Assembly (NCBI RefSeq): GCF_033807715.1
Contig: NC_084590.1
Span: forward strand, 38,328,005 to 38,392,004
Length of the DNA: 64,000 nt
From: Cololabis saira
Lineage: Eukaryota; Chordata; Actinopteri; Beloniformes; Belonidae
Direction: 5' to 3'
The notes beneath the pieces are model-generated. The model did no database searches and had not been told where the DNA came from. It saw only the letters and a program-made list of their open reading frames with translations. Shown in pieces: positions 23,431 to 36,322 of this stretch (the stretch's first letter is position 1; each line of letters starts with the position of its first letter). The translations under genes were made by a program, and so were the position numbers.

Positions 23431-23965
23431 AGCATAGAAACGATTAAGAAAAAAAAAACTCTTCCAACTTGGACCAACACAACATTTTGATACGATTACA
23501 CAAACAAAAATAGCTACACACCGAAATAAGTTAGTTTGTCAGCGAATAAATGTATTTTCACACATTTATGACAACCAACATGTAGGTTTGTAAGTGACTA
23601 ACAACCTAAGTAAAAAAAGTTACTGCTATTTATTGGTTTTATTAGTTACTGCAAATAACTGTTCAGGTATGGGATCACATCCACCTTTATTCTTTTTTTT
23701 TTTTTTTTTTTGAGAATTGGCAGACGCTTGTCAGGATGAAGGTGCTGGATGAGGCCAGTCGTATTTTTGATGGAGCCTGTGGCCACACGCCTAGAACTGC
23801 TCCTGTTTCCTCTCCACAGTTGCCTGTAGGTTCATCAGGACAGTGAATTCAAATGATCTGATCTATTGCCTTCCTTAGGCTACTTTTTCTAATTTATATG
23901 CAGCTATCAATAAATGTAATCATACTGAATTTGATTGATTTTGATTTTTTTTAAATTTTCTTTAA

Positions 23966-24348
23966 TCATTTGTCAGAATCAAGGAAATCAGTAGTCAGCC
24001 TGGGGGGAGTTGATGCTGTGATCAGCAGGCTGACTGCAGTTGGGCAGAAACTGTTCCTGTGACAGAAGGGAACGTCTGAAATGCCGGTGTCCAGGATGAG
24101 AGGGCTCGGCCGTGATCCTGACCCAACATCTCCAGGGAATGAGGGGTCAGGATCACAGCCAACACACATCTCCAGGTTGTGGAAGAGTACAGCTCCTGAA
24201 GAGATGAGAGGTTGCAGCCGATCGCCTTGTTGGCAGAGCGGATGACACGCTGCAGCTTGGCCTTGTCACTGGCCCTGGCTGCAGCCCACCGGACTGTCAC
24301 TGAGGATGTGCGGATGGATTCAGGGATGCCAGTGTAGACGTTTACCAT
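23966..24348 (-). pseudogene. LINE reverse transcriptase C-terminal fragment, frameshifted
   Basis: One - strand frame reads KLQRVIRSANKAIGCNLSSL and a second, overlapping frame continues with DPDPSFPGDVGSG and HRNSFCPTAVSLL. In intact fish LINEs (Rex/L2-like) these motifs follow each other in one frame, so a frameshift separates them. A dead 5'- and 3'-truncated copy. Confidence 0.75.
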
Positions 24349-24827
24349 CGTTAGCTCGTATGTAATGTATTTTAATGACCTGATTTACTTTATGTGTAAT
24401 GTATAGATATGAATTGATTCATAATTGGTAAAACAAATTGAAATGTCTTCCATCGCCACATAATCTTAAAAACTATTAATAGCATCTTTTAGCACCAAGT
24501 TAGAGCTTACATAGCGTACTGTTATTGATGGCTTTTGTATTAACGTAGTGGAAGGCCCACTGAGGCTCACTGGAATAAATAGTTGGTAGTTCAAGACATT
24601 GAAAACTTTACTTTGCTCCTCCTTTCTCTGCTGCTTCCTCTTCTTCCCTGAGGTAGCAGGCTAGCATGGACATTTGTGCCAATTAGTCAGAGAAACGCGA
24701 CTGCTTCATAAGGTTAAAGGCGCAAAGGAGCTTTTGCAATCTTATTCCAGCAGGTTCCTGCATAGGTGTGGATAAGTTGCTTTTACAACACTGGGAGATT
24801 TGTTTCTTGTTTTCTCTTCCATTATTA
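24349..24827. other. intron stretch, nothing assigned
   Basis: AT-rich; no feature recognised. Confidence 0.5.
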
Positions 24828-24835
24828 CTTCCTGG

Positions 24836-25467
24836 TAGGGCTGTGTATCGTTGCTGATGTTCTGAATATATTCTTTTCCTAGCTCACAATTTGATTCATG
24901 TTAGAAAAAAACTATAAAATAAAACAAGCCTAAAGTAGCTTATAACAAGCGGACTTTGCAACTGTTATGTCTGTTATGTCTGTTTTGGCAGCAGTAAGAC
25001 ACCTCGCTGTGCAGTCATGTAAATGAAGTCATGTAAATGATGGAAATTCGCTTGACCGGAAGGACGTAGAATATTGAGGCAGGATTTATGAAAAAAATGT
25101 GTATACGTTTTAAGTTTTCTAGTAATAATGTCAGATGAAACGTTCCAAACCAAAAAGAATGAGCCCTCTAGTGTATCTCTCCTTTGCCTTGAACAGGCTG
25201 TGTGCTGCAAAATGTGCTGCAATTCGGTCCCAAATTTCCTGCGCTGTCCTGCGGATGTGACGTCACATGACGCTGCATGCACGTTCTCCCCGTTCTCCCG
25301 TGCCGGCTTCGCTGTTGGCTGCAGTACCCCCAACGGCCGTCGTGGTGAAGGGTGGTGCTAGAGAGTCTCATTTCTTAAAAGGAGCCTCATGCTCCTAAAT
25401 AAAAAAATAAAAATAAAAATCTATAGCAATCGGTGAATCAATTCTTTTTTTTGTTAACTCATCCCTA
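24836..25467. mobile_element. old hAT-like element containing a TTAA MITE
   Basis: Begins TAGGGCTGTGTATCG and ends CTCATCCCTA; flanking 8-mers CTTCCTGG and TTTCCTCG agree at 6 of 8 positions. It encloses copy 2 of the 340-bp TTAA MITE, which must be the later arrival. Confidence 0.5.
25068..25396 (-). mobile_element. 340-bp TTAA MITE, copy 2 (decayed ends)
   Basis: Same sequence as copy 1 in the opposite orientation, with a conserved CRE (25258-25265). Its low-coordinate terminus and the TTAA borders are eroded, so the left limit is approximate. Confidence 0.8.
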
Positions 25468-25633
25468 TTTCCTCGAGTCTCTCAGTCAGTCCATGATATC
25501 AACTAGTTTCATTATTGTTGATGTGTGACATAGTACTGTAAAGCTGTCAAGAGATGATCGATATAGGAGGCCAAAGTCACTGTGGCTGGTTTTTCCTGAT
25601 AGCGACTATGAGAGCTAGACAATGCCTCCGAAC

Positions 25634-26930
25634 TAGGGGTGGGACGATACGGGTAAGTCCCAATTCGATACTTTGGCGATATGTGGCCCAGGATATCGAT
25701 AATATCACGATATTTTCGATATTCGATATATCGATATATCGATATATCGGTAAGAGCGATATATCACGATATATGGGACTAAAAAAGAAAAAATACCTAT
25801 AAAAAGGAAAACGTCTGTAGTTATGCATTTATTCAATGCCAAAACTTCATACAAGAAAGTGCATTTGTATATTTCCTCACTGTCTCCTAGGCTTGTAAAT
25901 GTAAACACTGTACAGCTGGACAAATTAAAGTGTATGAACATTAATAACATGTTTTATATAAACCAGGACAGTGCACTGCTTTGTAATAATTAAATACATT
26001 AAATAATAATTTCACAAATATAATTATTGTGAAATAACTAAGAAATAAATAACTCAAATAGGCTTAACAATATCCCTTCTTTTCCAATATCCTTTTAGCC
26101 TGTCTAATTTATTCTGTCACCACACACACATATTGCCATGAAGCATCAGGCATTTTTCACTCATGTCATGACAAACTGTATCCGATAACAGAAGAAACCA
26201 AACAAGCTATAATAAATATAGATAATATGAACTTCATTGAACTAATATAACATTTTGAAATTTAAGCTGAAATATCCAAAGCACTGAACACTGGTTTTGC
26301 ACGGGTGGGCGTGTGTCTGAGTGTGTATGAGAGTGTCCGTGTCCGTGTGTAACGTGACTGGTGATTCAATGATCTGCAAGTTTTCCCAGCACACGGTTGA
26401 CTGGACACGGAAGGATACGAGCGAGGATCACTTACAGAGTGAAAAGCATAAACGTCATAACACAAAAAGACTGACGATCATTTACTTTAACGGCGTCTGT
26501 AATAGGTGGGATCATTGTGTATTACAGTACGAGCCGCTCTCCTCTCATGGAGCGCGAGCGGAGCGGGGTCCGTTTCTTAACGCAGCTGGTTGTCTGTGCG
26601 AGCGGACATTAACGCACATAGAAGGTTAAACACCGGCTCAAACAGCAAGTAATTTCCATTGCATTAACAGTGCTGCTCAGCCCGCTGTCTGTACGGAGTA
26701 ACCTGTGGCTCTGTATTTTCTGAGCTGATTTCTCAGGCGGCATGTTTGTTTTGCTCACGAGGGCAGCGGGGGCGGGCGGGGCAGAGCTTGAACAATAGTG
26801 CGGTGACAACCGCGTAAACCATTAAGTGTGTTGTAATAAAATATCGATATTAGCCGACAGTATATCGATTATTTATTGAAACAGAGAGCACAACAATATA
26901 TTGAAATATCGATTTTTTTTCCCACCCCTA
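25634..26930. mobile_element. non-autonomous hAT element, 1297 bp
   Basis: Begins TAGGGGTGGGACGATA and ends TTCCCACCCCTA, with perfect 8-bp duplications CTCCGAAC (25626-25633, 26931-26938). Both ends are rich in ATATCGAT steps. No transposase frame; related to but distinct from the TAGGGCTGGGCG family. Confidence 0.9.
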
Positions 26931-26938
26931 CTCCGAAC

Positions 26939-29900
26939 CCTATAAAATCAGATGTATCGTATTTGATACATGAATTTCCGAGACCTCTGTGCCACCCTAG
27001 CAGCAGTGATAATGATAATGATAATTAGTTTTTCTGTGTATAATTTCCTGTCAGGAATTAAAGGGCTAACAGTAAGAAAGTATTTGAAGTATTCCTTCAA
27101 ATGAAATTCTACCTGATGTGTTAACAGAAAAATAAGTCATTGTGCTGCTTTGAAATAACCTTTTTATAGGTCACATAATAGTGATAACGATAGGGTGCAA
27201 CATTGGTCAAGCTGTCATTAATAAGAAGTCAAAATGGTCAAGCAGAGTTCCCTCTGTTTGATCAAAAACAGCCTGCAGACTACATTTTGAATTTGGTCTG
27301 GCTGTCACAGATTGAAATGTTGCACATATTCAAGCACACAGAAAATAAAACTGAACACAATGAAACCTTTTTTTTCTCACAGGCCACAGCACAGAAAAAT
27401 ATTCTTAGGATGATTTAGAAGTGTTGGGGATTTCAACATGATGCTTTGTTGAATAGGAGACGGAGGATATCAGACTCCGACTCAGACGGCAAGACAGACC
27501 CGGTGCAGCACTGCAGCAGATAGGGTTCCCACATCTCCTTCCCAAATGGAAAATGTGCTCGCAATTGTTAATTTTGGAACTGTACCTCCGTGTATTGTTT
27601 GCAAAAGCAAGTAACATCTGCAAACATAGCTACACATGTTCACTGTCATTCAACACCAGCTCCCCAGTGGAAAGGCAGAACAGTATCTCTTTGTATCTCA
27701 GCCAGTGACAGAACAGATACGAGACAGGAGAAAGGTAGCCCACTCAGCTGTTGTAGCATCAGGCGTGAGACGTCCATATTAAAGAAAGTGACAGATTTAC
27801 AATTATGTCTCGCACATGAACCACTTCGCGGTTAATGATGTGTGCTTTGAATACTGATTTCTCTATCATACCGGACAAAGCGAGCATTGCTGTTGGGATG
27901 CTTTGGCTGTGTGGTGTTTTCATTGACATTTCATTCCCTTTGGTCTGGAAGTGGCCCCTTCTATCACCTGCAGTGCCTTACAAGTTCATGTTTGAAGCCT
28001 GACGTCAAAGCTAACATATTAAGAAGGATGTGTGTTTTTCTCTTCTTGAGAGGATATTTTTATGTGTCTGAATTTCCTAACAATACCTAGAGCTCCAGCA
28101 TAAGTTCACAACCTTATCACTTTGATTGCTGAGATGGTATGAGAACATCTCACGCAGCGAGACTTTCAGGATGCTGTTACATTACAGACCCAGTTCAGAG
28201 TAGAATTATCCAGCCTACGCATCTTTATCTACACCTCGCATCATGTTGCCTTTGCCTTAACTTGGATGTGAGAAGCACAAAGCTAACCCTGTAACCCTGC
28301 TTTCAAAGCAGGAACATTCTGTGTTGTGGAGTTGTTCACTCCCCCCCATTACACTGACTGCTGTGAACAGGAGTGGTAACAACACATGGTTGAAAAGGTA
28401 GCTTTTAGATGAATCCCTGTGGGATCCTGGCCAAAGCGTCACACAGATATTTCATTACTGCCTCTAGAAAATGTGTGAACATTTGAGAAAAAAAAAAAAA
28501 AGCCCTATATGTCTTGTCCCATGAGGAAATTGATTTGCAGTCGAAATCACACACATCCACTCCGGTACATACAGTATTTTGCACTTGTGTTGCGACTCAA
28601 AAGAGGTTTTAAACCAGAAAGCAGGGCATCATACTGTCCATATTTAGGGATTTGATGGATTGTGGAATATGAAAAGAAGACAGCTTGGAGCTGTTTTTTT
28701 AATATTAACTGAACACAGGAGGGCCGCAGAGACATGGTGATGACAACAGTTTAGAAAAAGAGGAAAGTGGATGTCTCCCACAATACTGATTGCCCTGCTC
28801 ATAACACAATTAATATACAACCATACTAGACCTGGCAATATGGTTTCCAGCAGTGTACCGGCTGTTAATACCGTCTTTCTATTAAACCTCTTCTGCACCA
28901 CAGAGGCATTTTCAAGCTAACAAATAATACATATTAGCAGGAAAACCATTGTTAACATTTCCAGTTCACATACACGTTTCTTTGAAAAGTACATTCTTTG
29001 TTGTACTTGGTTGTACTTTGTTTACTGTTCAGGCACACAGTCTAAGAGTTACTGGTTTTTGCATCCTTAAATCAATAGACATTTCCTTAGTGTGATTTGC
29101 CCCCTCACATCATTTAAGGACGTGGTCGTGAACTGGCCTGTGCTCTTCTTCCCCATTTTGCAGGATCCTCATTAATGCTCCATTCACATGGGATTAAAGG
29201 TGAACCACAGTAAGTTGTAATAATTACGGAGGATGTATTTTAATGATTTTAATCCAGTGCAAAGGCAGCATGTCTGTGATTTGTCAAGTAAAAATTACAG
29301 TGGATATTACCTACCTTAATTCAGCAAACACAGAAGCCATTAGATAATTTTAATCCTGTGCGAATGCAGATGTCAGTAATGTGGGGATGTGGGCGCAGGA
29401 ATCTTTGTCCTCTTGTTCCTTGCCTCTTTACTGGGATACCTATAGCAATTGTGGTACATAGTGTAATAACTGTAATGAAGAAACTTTTTGTCTTTTAACA
29501 AGCGCCGCTTACGTTGACCGTTTAAGGTTAACTGTCACAGTGGCAACTTCCATACATAGGCTGGTACGCAATATTTCGATCTTGTGACTTGTCAAAATGT
29601 GATGTGCATTCACTGAATCCTAACTCAGTGTCTGATCAGATGCTTTTAACCCAATTTTTCAGGGAAGGAAATTGTTTTAGAAGACGAAAAGCCCTCGATG
29701 TCACTCCCAGGAATCAATGTCTGTAAATTAAAGTAAAACACACACTTCTCTTATCCAACGCAAATGCGCTGAACTAAATACAGATGTATTGGTGTAATGT
29801 TATAATTATTGCAGGTCTAGAGGTCATTTTAGATCACTGCGAATACTACGTTAGACCGCGTCATCTGCATACTTATTGAAGTGTTTGTTTGGGTAAGTGT

Positions 29901-31076
29901 TAGGGCAGCGGGTTGGTTGACAAGATAAAAAAAACAACAAATGACAGCCCTGATGGGGAGCGTGTGGATGCTGTCAGTTTGTCTGCACATGACGTCCGCT
30001 CTCTGGTTTGCTGTGTTCTGCTGCGAAGAAAATCAGTAATCCATCAATACAAATAAGATAGGAGTGAAATTTTGTTTGCGGATTATCTTCTAAATACCGA
30101 GCAATGACATTAAAAGCAGCTTGAAAAGTCTAGAAAACAAAATCTTATCACGCCTGTTTGGTTTTTCAAGGTGAGGGAAAGAGAAGTTGAAACGTGCCCC
30201 TTCTGAGTCTTTTAACCGATTGTAATCCTGTGAGGGCCTCACTTTTGAGAAATGTTGCAATCAAACCAGGACATGTATATTCATTACTTCATTACAGCTG
30301 CGATGTTTCCATTTCCAACTTATATCCAGGCACTATAAGTTCTTTAAGAGTGACATTACATGCCAATTTACTGTAGCTGAAGTAGCTGGGATATATTGTA
30401 ATGGAGGGATTTAGTAAAAGTTAAGGGATTGGATTAGAATTAAAACTAAGAGATCAGCTTAATGAATGGAGACACCATCCATTTTTACGGTTCATTATCC
30501 TCCTTGGCCACTTCTAAGTGGACTTTTTTTATGAGCAGTCACTAAGACTTTGCTTCCTAGTCGATTTTCCTTCTGGTCCGAGCATTCAAATTTTGATGGT
30601 GTCTCATTTCTAGCCATTGATTATGGCGTAAGCAGTGCACCGATGTTGCATCAGCTCTGATTCACATACCGTTTAACTTCAGGTGAAATGGCACCTCAAA
30701 GCTGTCAATGCAGGGCAAGCGCTGGAGGGTACTTGCTCTCCACTTTTTGGAGGAAAGCCTTTACATCTGAGTAAAGCAAAATGTAAACATGTTTTTTTAT
30801 ATCACAGAAAGATATGTCATGAAACACTTACAGGAGCCAAACATGAATAATTGTAAAGATTGACAAGAATATGAAGTTACATTCTAACCTTTGATGTCCA
30901 CCCATGATGTCAACGACAGATCTCAGGCCAGTTTGTTTTGTGGTAACTGAACGACAGAGATCATCGGTCATAAATGCACACTCGCAATGTTAAAAAGTTT
31001 CACTCACCGTCCTTCTGCGAACTAAGCAAACAAGAAATTTGGTTTTATAAACCTTCGTGGTAATCATGACTGTCCA
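26939..31076. other. long intron stretch, largely unassigned
   Basis: No exon recognised. Poly-A near 28490. Between about 29150 and 29860 a degenerate motif (TTTTAATCC.GTGC.AA.GCAG) recurs at roughly 100-bp spacing, possibly old repeat DNA. Confidence 0.45.
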
Positions 31077-31289
31077 TTAAAGGTATAGTCTGTAATTGTA
31101 TTCAAAAACATTTATTGTTATACTGGGTGAAATGGTCCTTCCATCCTAAGAGTAGCCAGTGAATAATGTGTTCAGAAAAAGGAAAGAAAAAAATCCAACC
31201 TCTCTGACAGCTTTATTCCTGTAAAAACTCTGACCAATCTGTTTTTTGCCCACCGAATGGCATTCTGTACGGCACGGACCGGAACGGCA

Positions 31290-31375
31290 ATGGATTGGTC
31301 AGAGGAACAGAGGATTGGCAGGGGGGAAAGAACCAATCAGATGCCTTCATTTTAAGTCCCGCCCACGCCCCCCTC
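31290..31375. promoter_or_regulatory. CCAAT-box trio and GC boxes inside MITE
   Basis: ATTGG at 31294 and 31314 and CCAAT at 31333, spaced about 20 bp apart, followed by CCCGCCCACGCCCCCC. This is the layout of NF-Y/Sp-driven promoters. Motif content only. Confidence 0.4.
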
Positions 31376-31604
31376 TGTGCCATGTGCGCACTCGTCACGT
31401 CGAAAATCCTGCCGGAAAACTTCACACACTCGAGTAACGTTTGCTGAAGAATGGCAAAGAAAATGGGAAAACGCAGCCAAAAATACCACCTCCCCAGTAT
31501 GGGGGTCTGCTGCTGGAGGCGTCTCCATCCCGGCGGAGAGCGCCGGTGCGGGTGGCGGTGCAGGTGGCGGTACAGGTGGCGGTGCGCTGCCGTGCAGGCT
31601 CTGT

Positions 31605-31705
31605 TGCCACGGCTTCGCCGTAGGGTACACCGTAGCCTACGCCTTAGGGTACGCGGCGACGCGCACCATTCTGCGTTGGTGTAACGCGGAACCATAAATC
31701 ACCTT
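31605..31705 (-). mobile_element. short palindromic MITE, copy 2 (nested, partial)
   Basis: Right part GCGTTGGTGTAACGCGGAAC followed by CATAAATCACC is the inverse of the copy 1 start; the other terminus is not recognisable. Lies within the 995-bp TTAA MITE. Confidence 0.65.
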
Positions 31706-32079
31706 ACCACATGCCGGCTGACTCCGCGCTCCCAGCGCATCAGTCGGCCGAGTCCTAACAGTTTCCCCCCTTTGTTAAAATGTCCACATTGCAAGAATTG
31801 TCGCCCTGTCATGCTTTTTGGTAAAATGTAACCAAACTTTCGAGCGTTTATGCCGCTTTGTCCCCGTGTTTTGCTGCTGGGCGCGGATGCGCACGTTGCG
31901 TAACGTGCTTGATGACGTCATTCGCGCCCACTGGAATTGATAAGGGAATCGTTTGCGAAAAAGGCAAACGATTCCAAGGAATTGAAACACTGGGAACCGG
32001 TGGGGCGGGGGGTGGGGCTTAGAGGAGGTGCCACTTTCAAATCTTGCTAACTCTCCAACATTACTGACTATACCTTTAA

Positions 32080-32400
32080 TAGAGACAGAAGCGGTATACA
32101 GAGAAAATCAAGCAGGCTGACTAGAAAAACAGGCAAGGATCAGGATAGAGGCTGGCCGACAGGAGAATAAGAACGCCGGAAAGCTAGGTGAAACAAACTG
32201 GACAATCTGGCGGGAGCCAGAGGCTCTGGACCAAGTTTATGAAAGGTCACCGATGATGCTGATGGGAACCAGGTGAGGTGATGGGGCGGGGCACATGCAG
32301 GTGAGGTGAATGAAGACAGCAGGGTAAGTGGGTGTGGGAGGATGTGCAAAGACAGGAGGGTTAGAGATGATGTAGGTGAACCCGTGACAGCATCCAATTA
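32080..32400 (-). mobile_element. probable interspersed repeat (LTR-like)
   Basis: On the - strand it opens TGTCACGGGTTCACC and is rich in short pyrimidine runs, like fish LTR/gypsy repeats. The GAAACAAACTGGACAATCTG block is one I associate with dispersed fish repeats. No second terminus or duplication found. Confidence 0.35.
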
Positions 32401-34385
32401 ATAAACCATCAAATTTGACTGTGGTTCCAGTCCAATTCCCGCCCTCTAACCTCTGCACCAAAGAGCCAGTGCACCATCAGCTCTCTACAGAATTCAGTGT
32501 GCAACGTCAGTAAGTACGTACAAATATTGTCCCCTAAAGACCACAATATAACACGCCATGTTTTTTGTTACATAAAGTATGACCGTTTGGGGGCTGATTT
32601 AAAAAAAGGAATTGCGGCTGGATTAATCATCTTTCACACACTATCGCTGGCTGGTTCCAGTGGCATTGACAGAATTGACCTGTACATGAAACTAAAACCT
32701 TTGTCATATCTTCTACGTCGTGAAAAGTCTGTTGTTTATTTATTTATTTTTTTCTTTTCTATCCTCCCAAATAATTGACACCATTGTTGACTGTATTACT
32801 TTAGATGTAAACAGAAGGGATGTGCTGGTCCTGGGCACTGACTGGGTAAACCTATTACTCTTATTGTTTTCAAGCTGAATGGATTCTGTCATAATCATAT
32901 TCTCAGAAGAATCCAGATAATTCACAAGATAATTAATTGTGCATCTAAGCTTAAACAAACCCCCCCCCCCCCCCCTCTCAAGTTGGCTCGATTCTCTCAT
33001 TTTTAAGTTGGAACAGTGGCCACAATTGAAAACTGTTAATCATTTTTTATGTGTGCAGCTGAGCTTTGTTCTGACATTGTGAATTCTAATACATGAAGCT
33101 GAGCTCTGTATAACAGTGAGCGAGTCGTTCTGCTCATCTGGAAGTAGTAGGTTCGGTCTGGCTGCGTACTGCACTTCTTATCTTTTATGTAACTTTGAGG
33201 ATTTAGCCCACTCTGTATTTTGTTTCCAAAAAAACATATTGAAGCTGAATTTCAAGCAGTGTCTCGATGCTGAATGTGTTTCTCGGGCTAATGCTATTAG
33301 TTGGGAGAGCTGGGCCGCTTTGAAAGGAACATCTGGCTGGAAAGCCTCGCTGTTGCTCCAGAGTCTCAAGCAGAGACGGATTACTGCCGTGGCATTTGGT
33401 TGATGATGATTCAGCATGGAAACAGATGCCCGATATGGAGCACAGCTTGGGACAGTGTGGCAGTCTTATTCTTGTTGTCAGTATGAACGCAGGGTGTTAG
33501 GAGTGGCAAAAGGCTGTAAAGACTGTTGAATCCAAGCTCCATGTGTCTCGTTAAAAAGAAAAAAAAGCCTTTGATTTATGTTGGTTTTGGGTTCTTTTGG
33601 CTAAAACCTCATTGTGCTAACATCTCATATCTATGTTTTTTATTTTCAAAGCTGTTAGTCCCATTAATTGATTCCTGATCATTTTACATATTGAATCCCA
33701 AATCACATTTTAGTCTTTCAGAAACCTAGACAGTAAAATATTCATACTAAGGAAGTTAATTTCATTTTTTACATCTAGATTAATGCAGTTAGTGCACTTC
33801 ATTTCCATTCAAATTGATATTTCAAGTGGACCAGACCACAGCCCCATGGGTAGTGCAGCCATCCTTCTTCAAAAGAGGATTAAAATCCTTACCGGGTAAA
33901 ATGGAGCTATATCTCAAGTGTATATTTTTGGAGGTGGCATATTTTCTTCTTGGCAGCACACTGTCACACTTTAGCTCACAACCTTTCTGTACTGTTTAAA
34001 TACTGGGCTGCAGAGAATAAAGGTGTAAAATTAATTTTCTTGATATCACAATAGCTCAGTGAGCCCGTACATATGTCATCGCTAACCTAAAGAAGTGCGG
34101 CTGATTTTTATTCCCATCAGGGCCAAAATAGCTTTCAGTGAGTGTACTGAAGTAGAAGAATATCAAAGTGTCTGAACCAGAACAACCATCAAGTCGGAGC
34201 GGGTACAGTGTGACAGAGAAATTGAACATCGTCATTTACAATGGGTATACTGTAGTTTTATTCCTGAGCTGAAGTACGACTATAAATCTTCCTATAGCAA
34301 AATCACTTCACACTATAGAAGATTGTGCTTGTTTGGTCTGATAGTTTGGGGTTTGGTCACAACTTTCCCGACGATCCCCTAGTGA
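32401..34385. other. intron stretch with poly-C run
   Basis: A run of about 16 C at 32960-32975. No exon or repeat otherwise recognised. Confidence 0.5.
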
Positions 34386-34393
34386 TGTACAGG

Positions 34394-35078
34394 CAGGGCC
34401 GCCGCAAGGGGTGTGCGAACCGTGCGACCGCACGGGGCCTCGCGCCCCAAGGGGCCTCGCGCCCCAAGGGGCCTCGCGCCCCAAGGGGCCTCGCGCCCCA
34501 AGGGGCCTCGTGCTATGGGCCGTTTTTTTTTTTTTTTTTTTTTTTTTTCCAATTTATTTTATTTTTTTTTCGTTTTTGTTTTTCGTTTTTTCCCTTATAA
34601 ATATCAACAGACACGTTCCATTAGAGACCTAAATGTGTACTAGTCTATGCATATCAATAAATATATGTGCAATGATGCGCGTGTCTGTTGTTCCATACAA
34701 CTGCGTCAGACCAAGCGCAGACACAAGCTGCTCTGATCCAGACGGTGGAGTTGGAACAAACTGCCACACAATGTCGAGAGAACGAGACAGATTCAGAACA
34801 TTTCCATCAGGGGATGAAAAAAGAAAAAAACGAAAGAAAATGGAAGAGTTTAATGCCTCTCTGAAAGGCTAGTTTGATACATTTGTTACAAAAATCACTG
34901 ATCCGACCGGGTCTCAAGCAGCCGTGGGGCCCCGCATCGAGGCAAGAGATGATGATGAGGCAGGGGAAGGTATCCAGTATTTTGCTAATAGGAGAGCACA
35001 TATAGACACTCAATCCGACCTGAAAAACCCAAAATTTCCATTTTGCACAGGGCCTCGCAAATCTCCCAGGCGGCTCTG
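34394..35078 (+). mobile_element. non-autonomous hAT element with transposase N-terminal remnant
   Basis: Begins CAGGGCCGCCGCAAGG and ends CCCAGGCGGCTCTG, with perfect 8-bp duplications TGTACAGG (34386-34393, 35079-35086). Inside are 4.5 copies of a 17-bp GC minisatellite, a ~30-nt poly-T, and a frame with MSRERDRFRTFPSGDEKRKK and KMEEFNASLKG followed by a stop. That pattern resembles the N-terminus of zinc-finger hAT (ZMYM-like) transposases; the catalytic region is absent, so it depends on other elements to move. Confidence 0.88.
34434..34510. repeat. 17-bp GC minisatellite
   Basis: GGGGCCTCGCGCCCCAA repeated four times exactly plus a partial fifth; each unit is itself nearly palindromic (GGGGC...GCCCC). 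Confidence 0.95.
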
Positions 35079-35086
35079 TGTACAGG

Positions 35087-36318
35087 ACATTGCTCCATGG
35101 GTGTAGCAGCGGGAGCGTTTGGTTGACAGGTGAGGAATAGTTCAGGGCTGTCTCAGTGTTGCTATGGGCAGGAGGACAGTCAAGGTAAAGCTGCGTGATG
35201 GCTATGTAGGCACTTTTCAACAATAGTGTGTTACAAAGTAGGCTTTAAGGTTTATTCACCCCGCCCCCGGTTGATATTCATGGGTAACGGTGCAAATGTG
35301 TCCTTGTGGCTGTCATCATGCAGCGGACGTTGACTGCTATCGTCAGCGGTGCAGCTCTGTGTCTGCAGAGCCAGCAGTTGCTGTGTGTCGCTGTTCTATA
35401 ATGTTCTGGATTAAAAAGGGACTCTCATCCTCTTCTTTGTGTATTAACTGCAGTCTGTTTACACTTGATCTTATGACCTGTGATCTGGGAATGACTCAGT
35501 ACGCTTACGCGTGCAGCTAAATTGAGCTGGGGTTTTGACCTGACGGGGCCGTTTAATTGGAATACTGTCCTTGTTTTAGATGCATGGGAGGGGTATATTG
35601 TTAATTTATCTAATTTTTGACTGATGTATGCCTGACTGCTCTGTGGTAGATAACTATACCCCCCCCAGCTTGTTTGTATTGGGCTTTTTCCGGTTGACCT
35701 GTTTCATCACACACAAAAATCAATTAATAAAATATTTAGCTTGCGGCAAATTGCTACCATGGAGAGCAGTGAATTGGCCAGCTTTACAGCTCTGTACATT
35801 TCATTTGTGCTTTTTTCCCCCTCTTTTTACAGTTTAAATGCGTACTGTCCCCGGTGGTTAGTCATTGTTGTTTATGGTTCAAATGTCAAACCTACAGTAA
35901 TCATCACTGATGCGTCACTGTTGATTCGTCATTGACTCCTCAGTAAATGTTTTAGTCTTTTACAAAACACTTTTATTACAAAAACATCCAAAGATGACTG
36001 TAAATATATACACAAATTCTTGATTAAAGGCATTATTTCTTTTCCACCACCAACAAGATTTGGCAGGTTGGGGGTGGAGGGTTTTACAGTCTTTCGATCA
36101 TTTTGGCAGCATATCCTATTGCTGCCCTGGTACTATTTTCTTCTATTTTAAAGAAAAATGTTGCATACTACTTACTTTTTTAAACAATTGAAAAATCTGA
36201 GAATAATTTAAATCTTTTTCCAAAAAGAAAAGGCATCTTAATCTGTACTCTCTCATTTCAGTTTCTCTGTTCACTGCTTGATTGGGATAAGGAGGCGTTC
36301 CAGTTTCAGGACGAGGTA
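35087..36318. other. intron stretch, nothing assigned
   Basis: No exon or repeat recognised. Confidence 0.5.
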
Positions 36319-36322
36319 TTAA

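Larger units (their letters stand above)
31081..32075 (+). mobile_element. 995-bp TTAA MITE with promoter-like core
   Basis: Ends AGGTATAGTC and GACTATACCT are perfect inverted repeats bordered by TTAA (31077-31080, 32076-32079). Carries three CCAAT boxes and GC boxes near 31294-31375, a 12-bp GGTGGCGGT-type minisatellite near 31545-31590, and a copy of the short palindromic MITE. A 160-codon - strand frame inside it is low-complexity. Confidence 0.85.

Noticed and set aside
31213..31695. 160-codon minus-strand frame, longest in the intron apart from repeats
   Set aside because: Lies wholly inside the 995-bp TTAA MITE and consists of low-complexity minisatellite translation and CpG-rich sequence.
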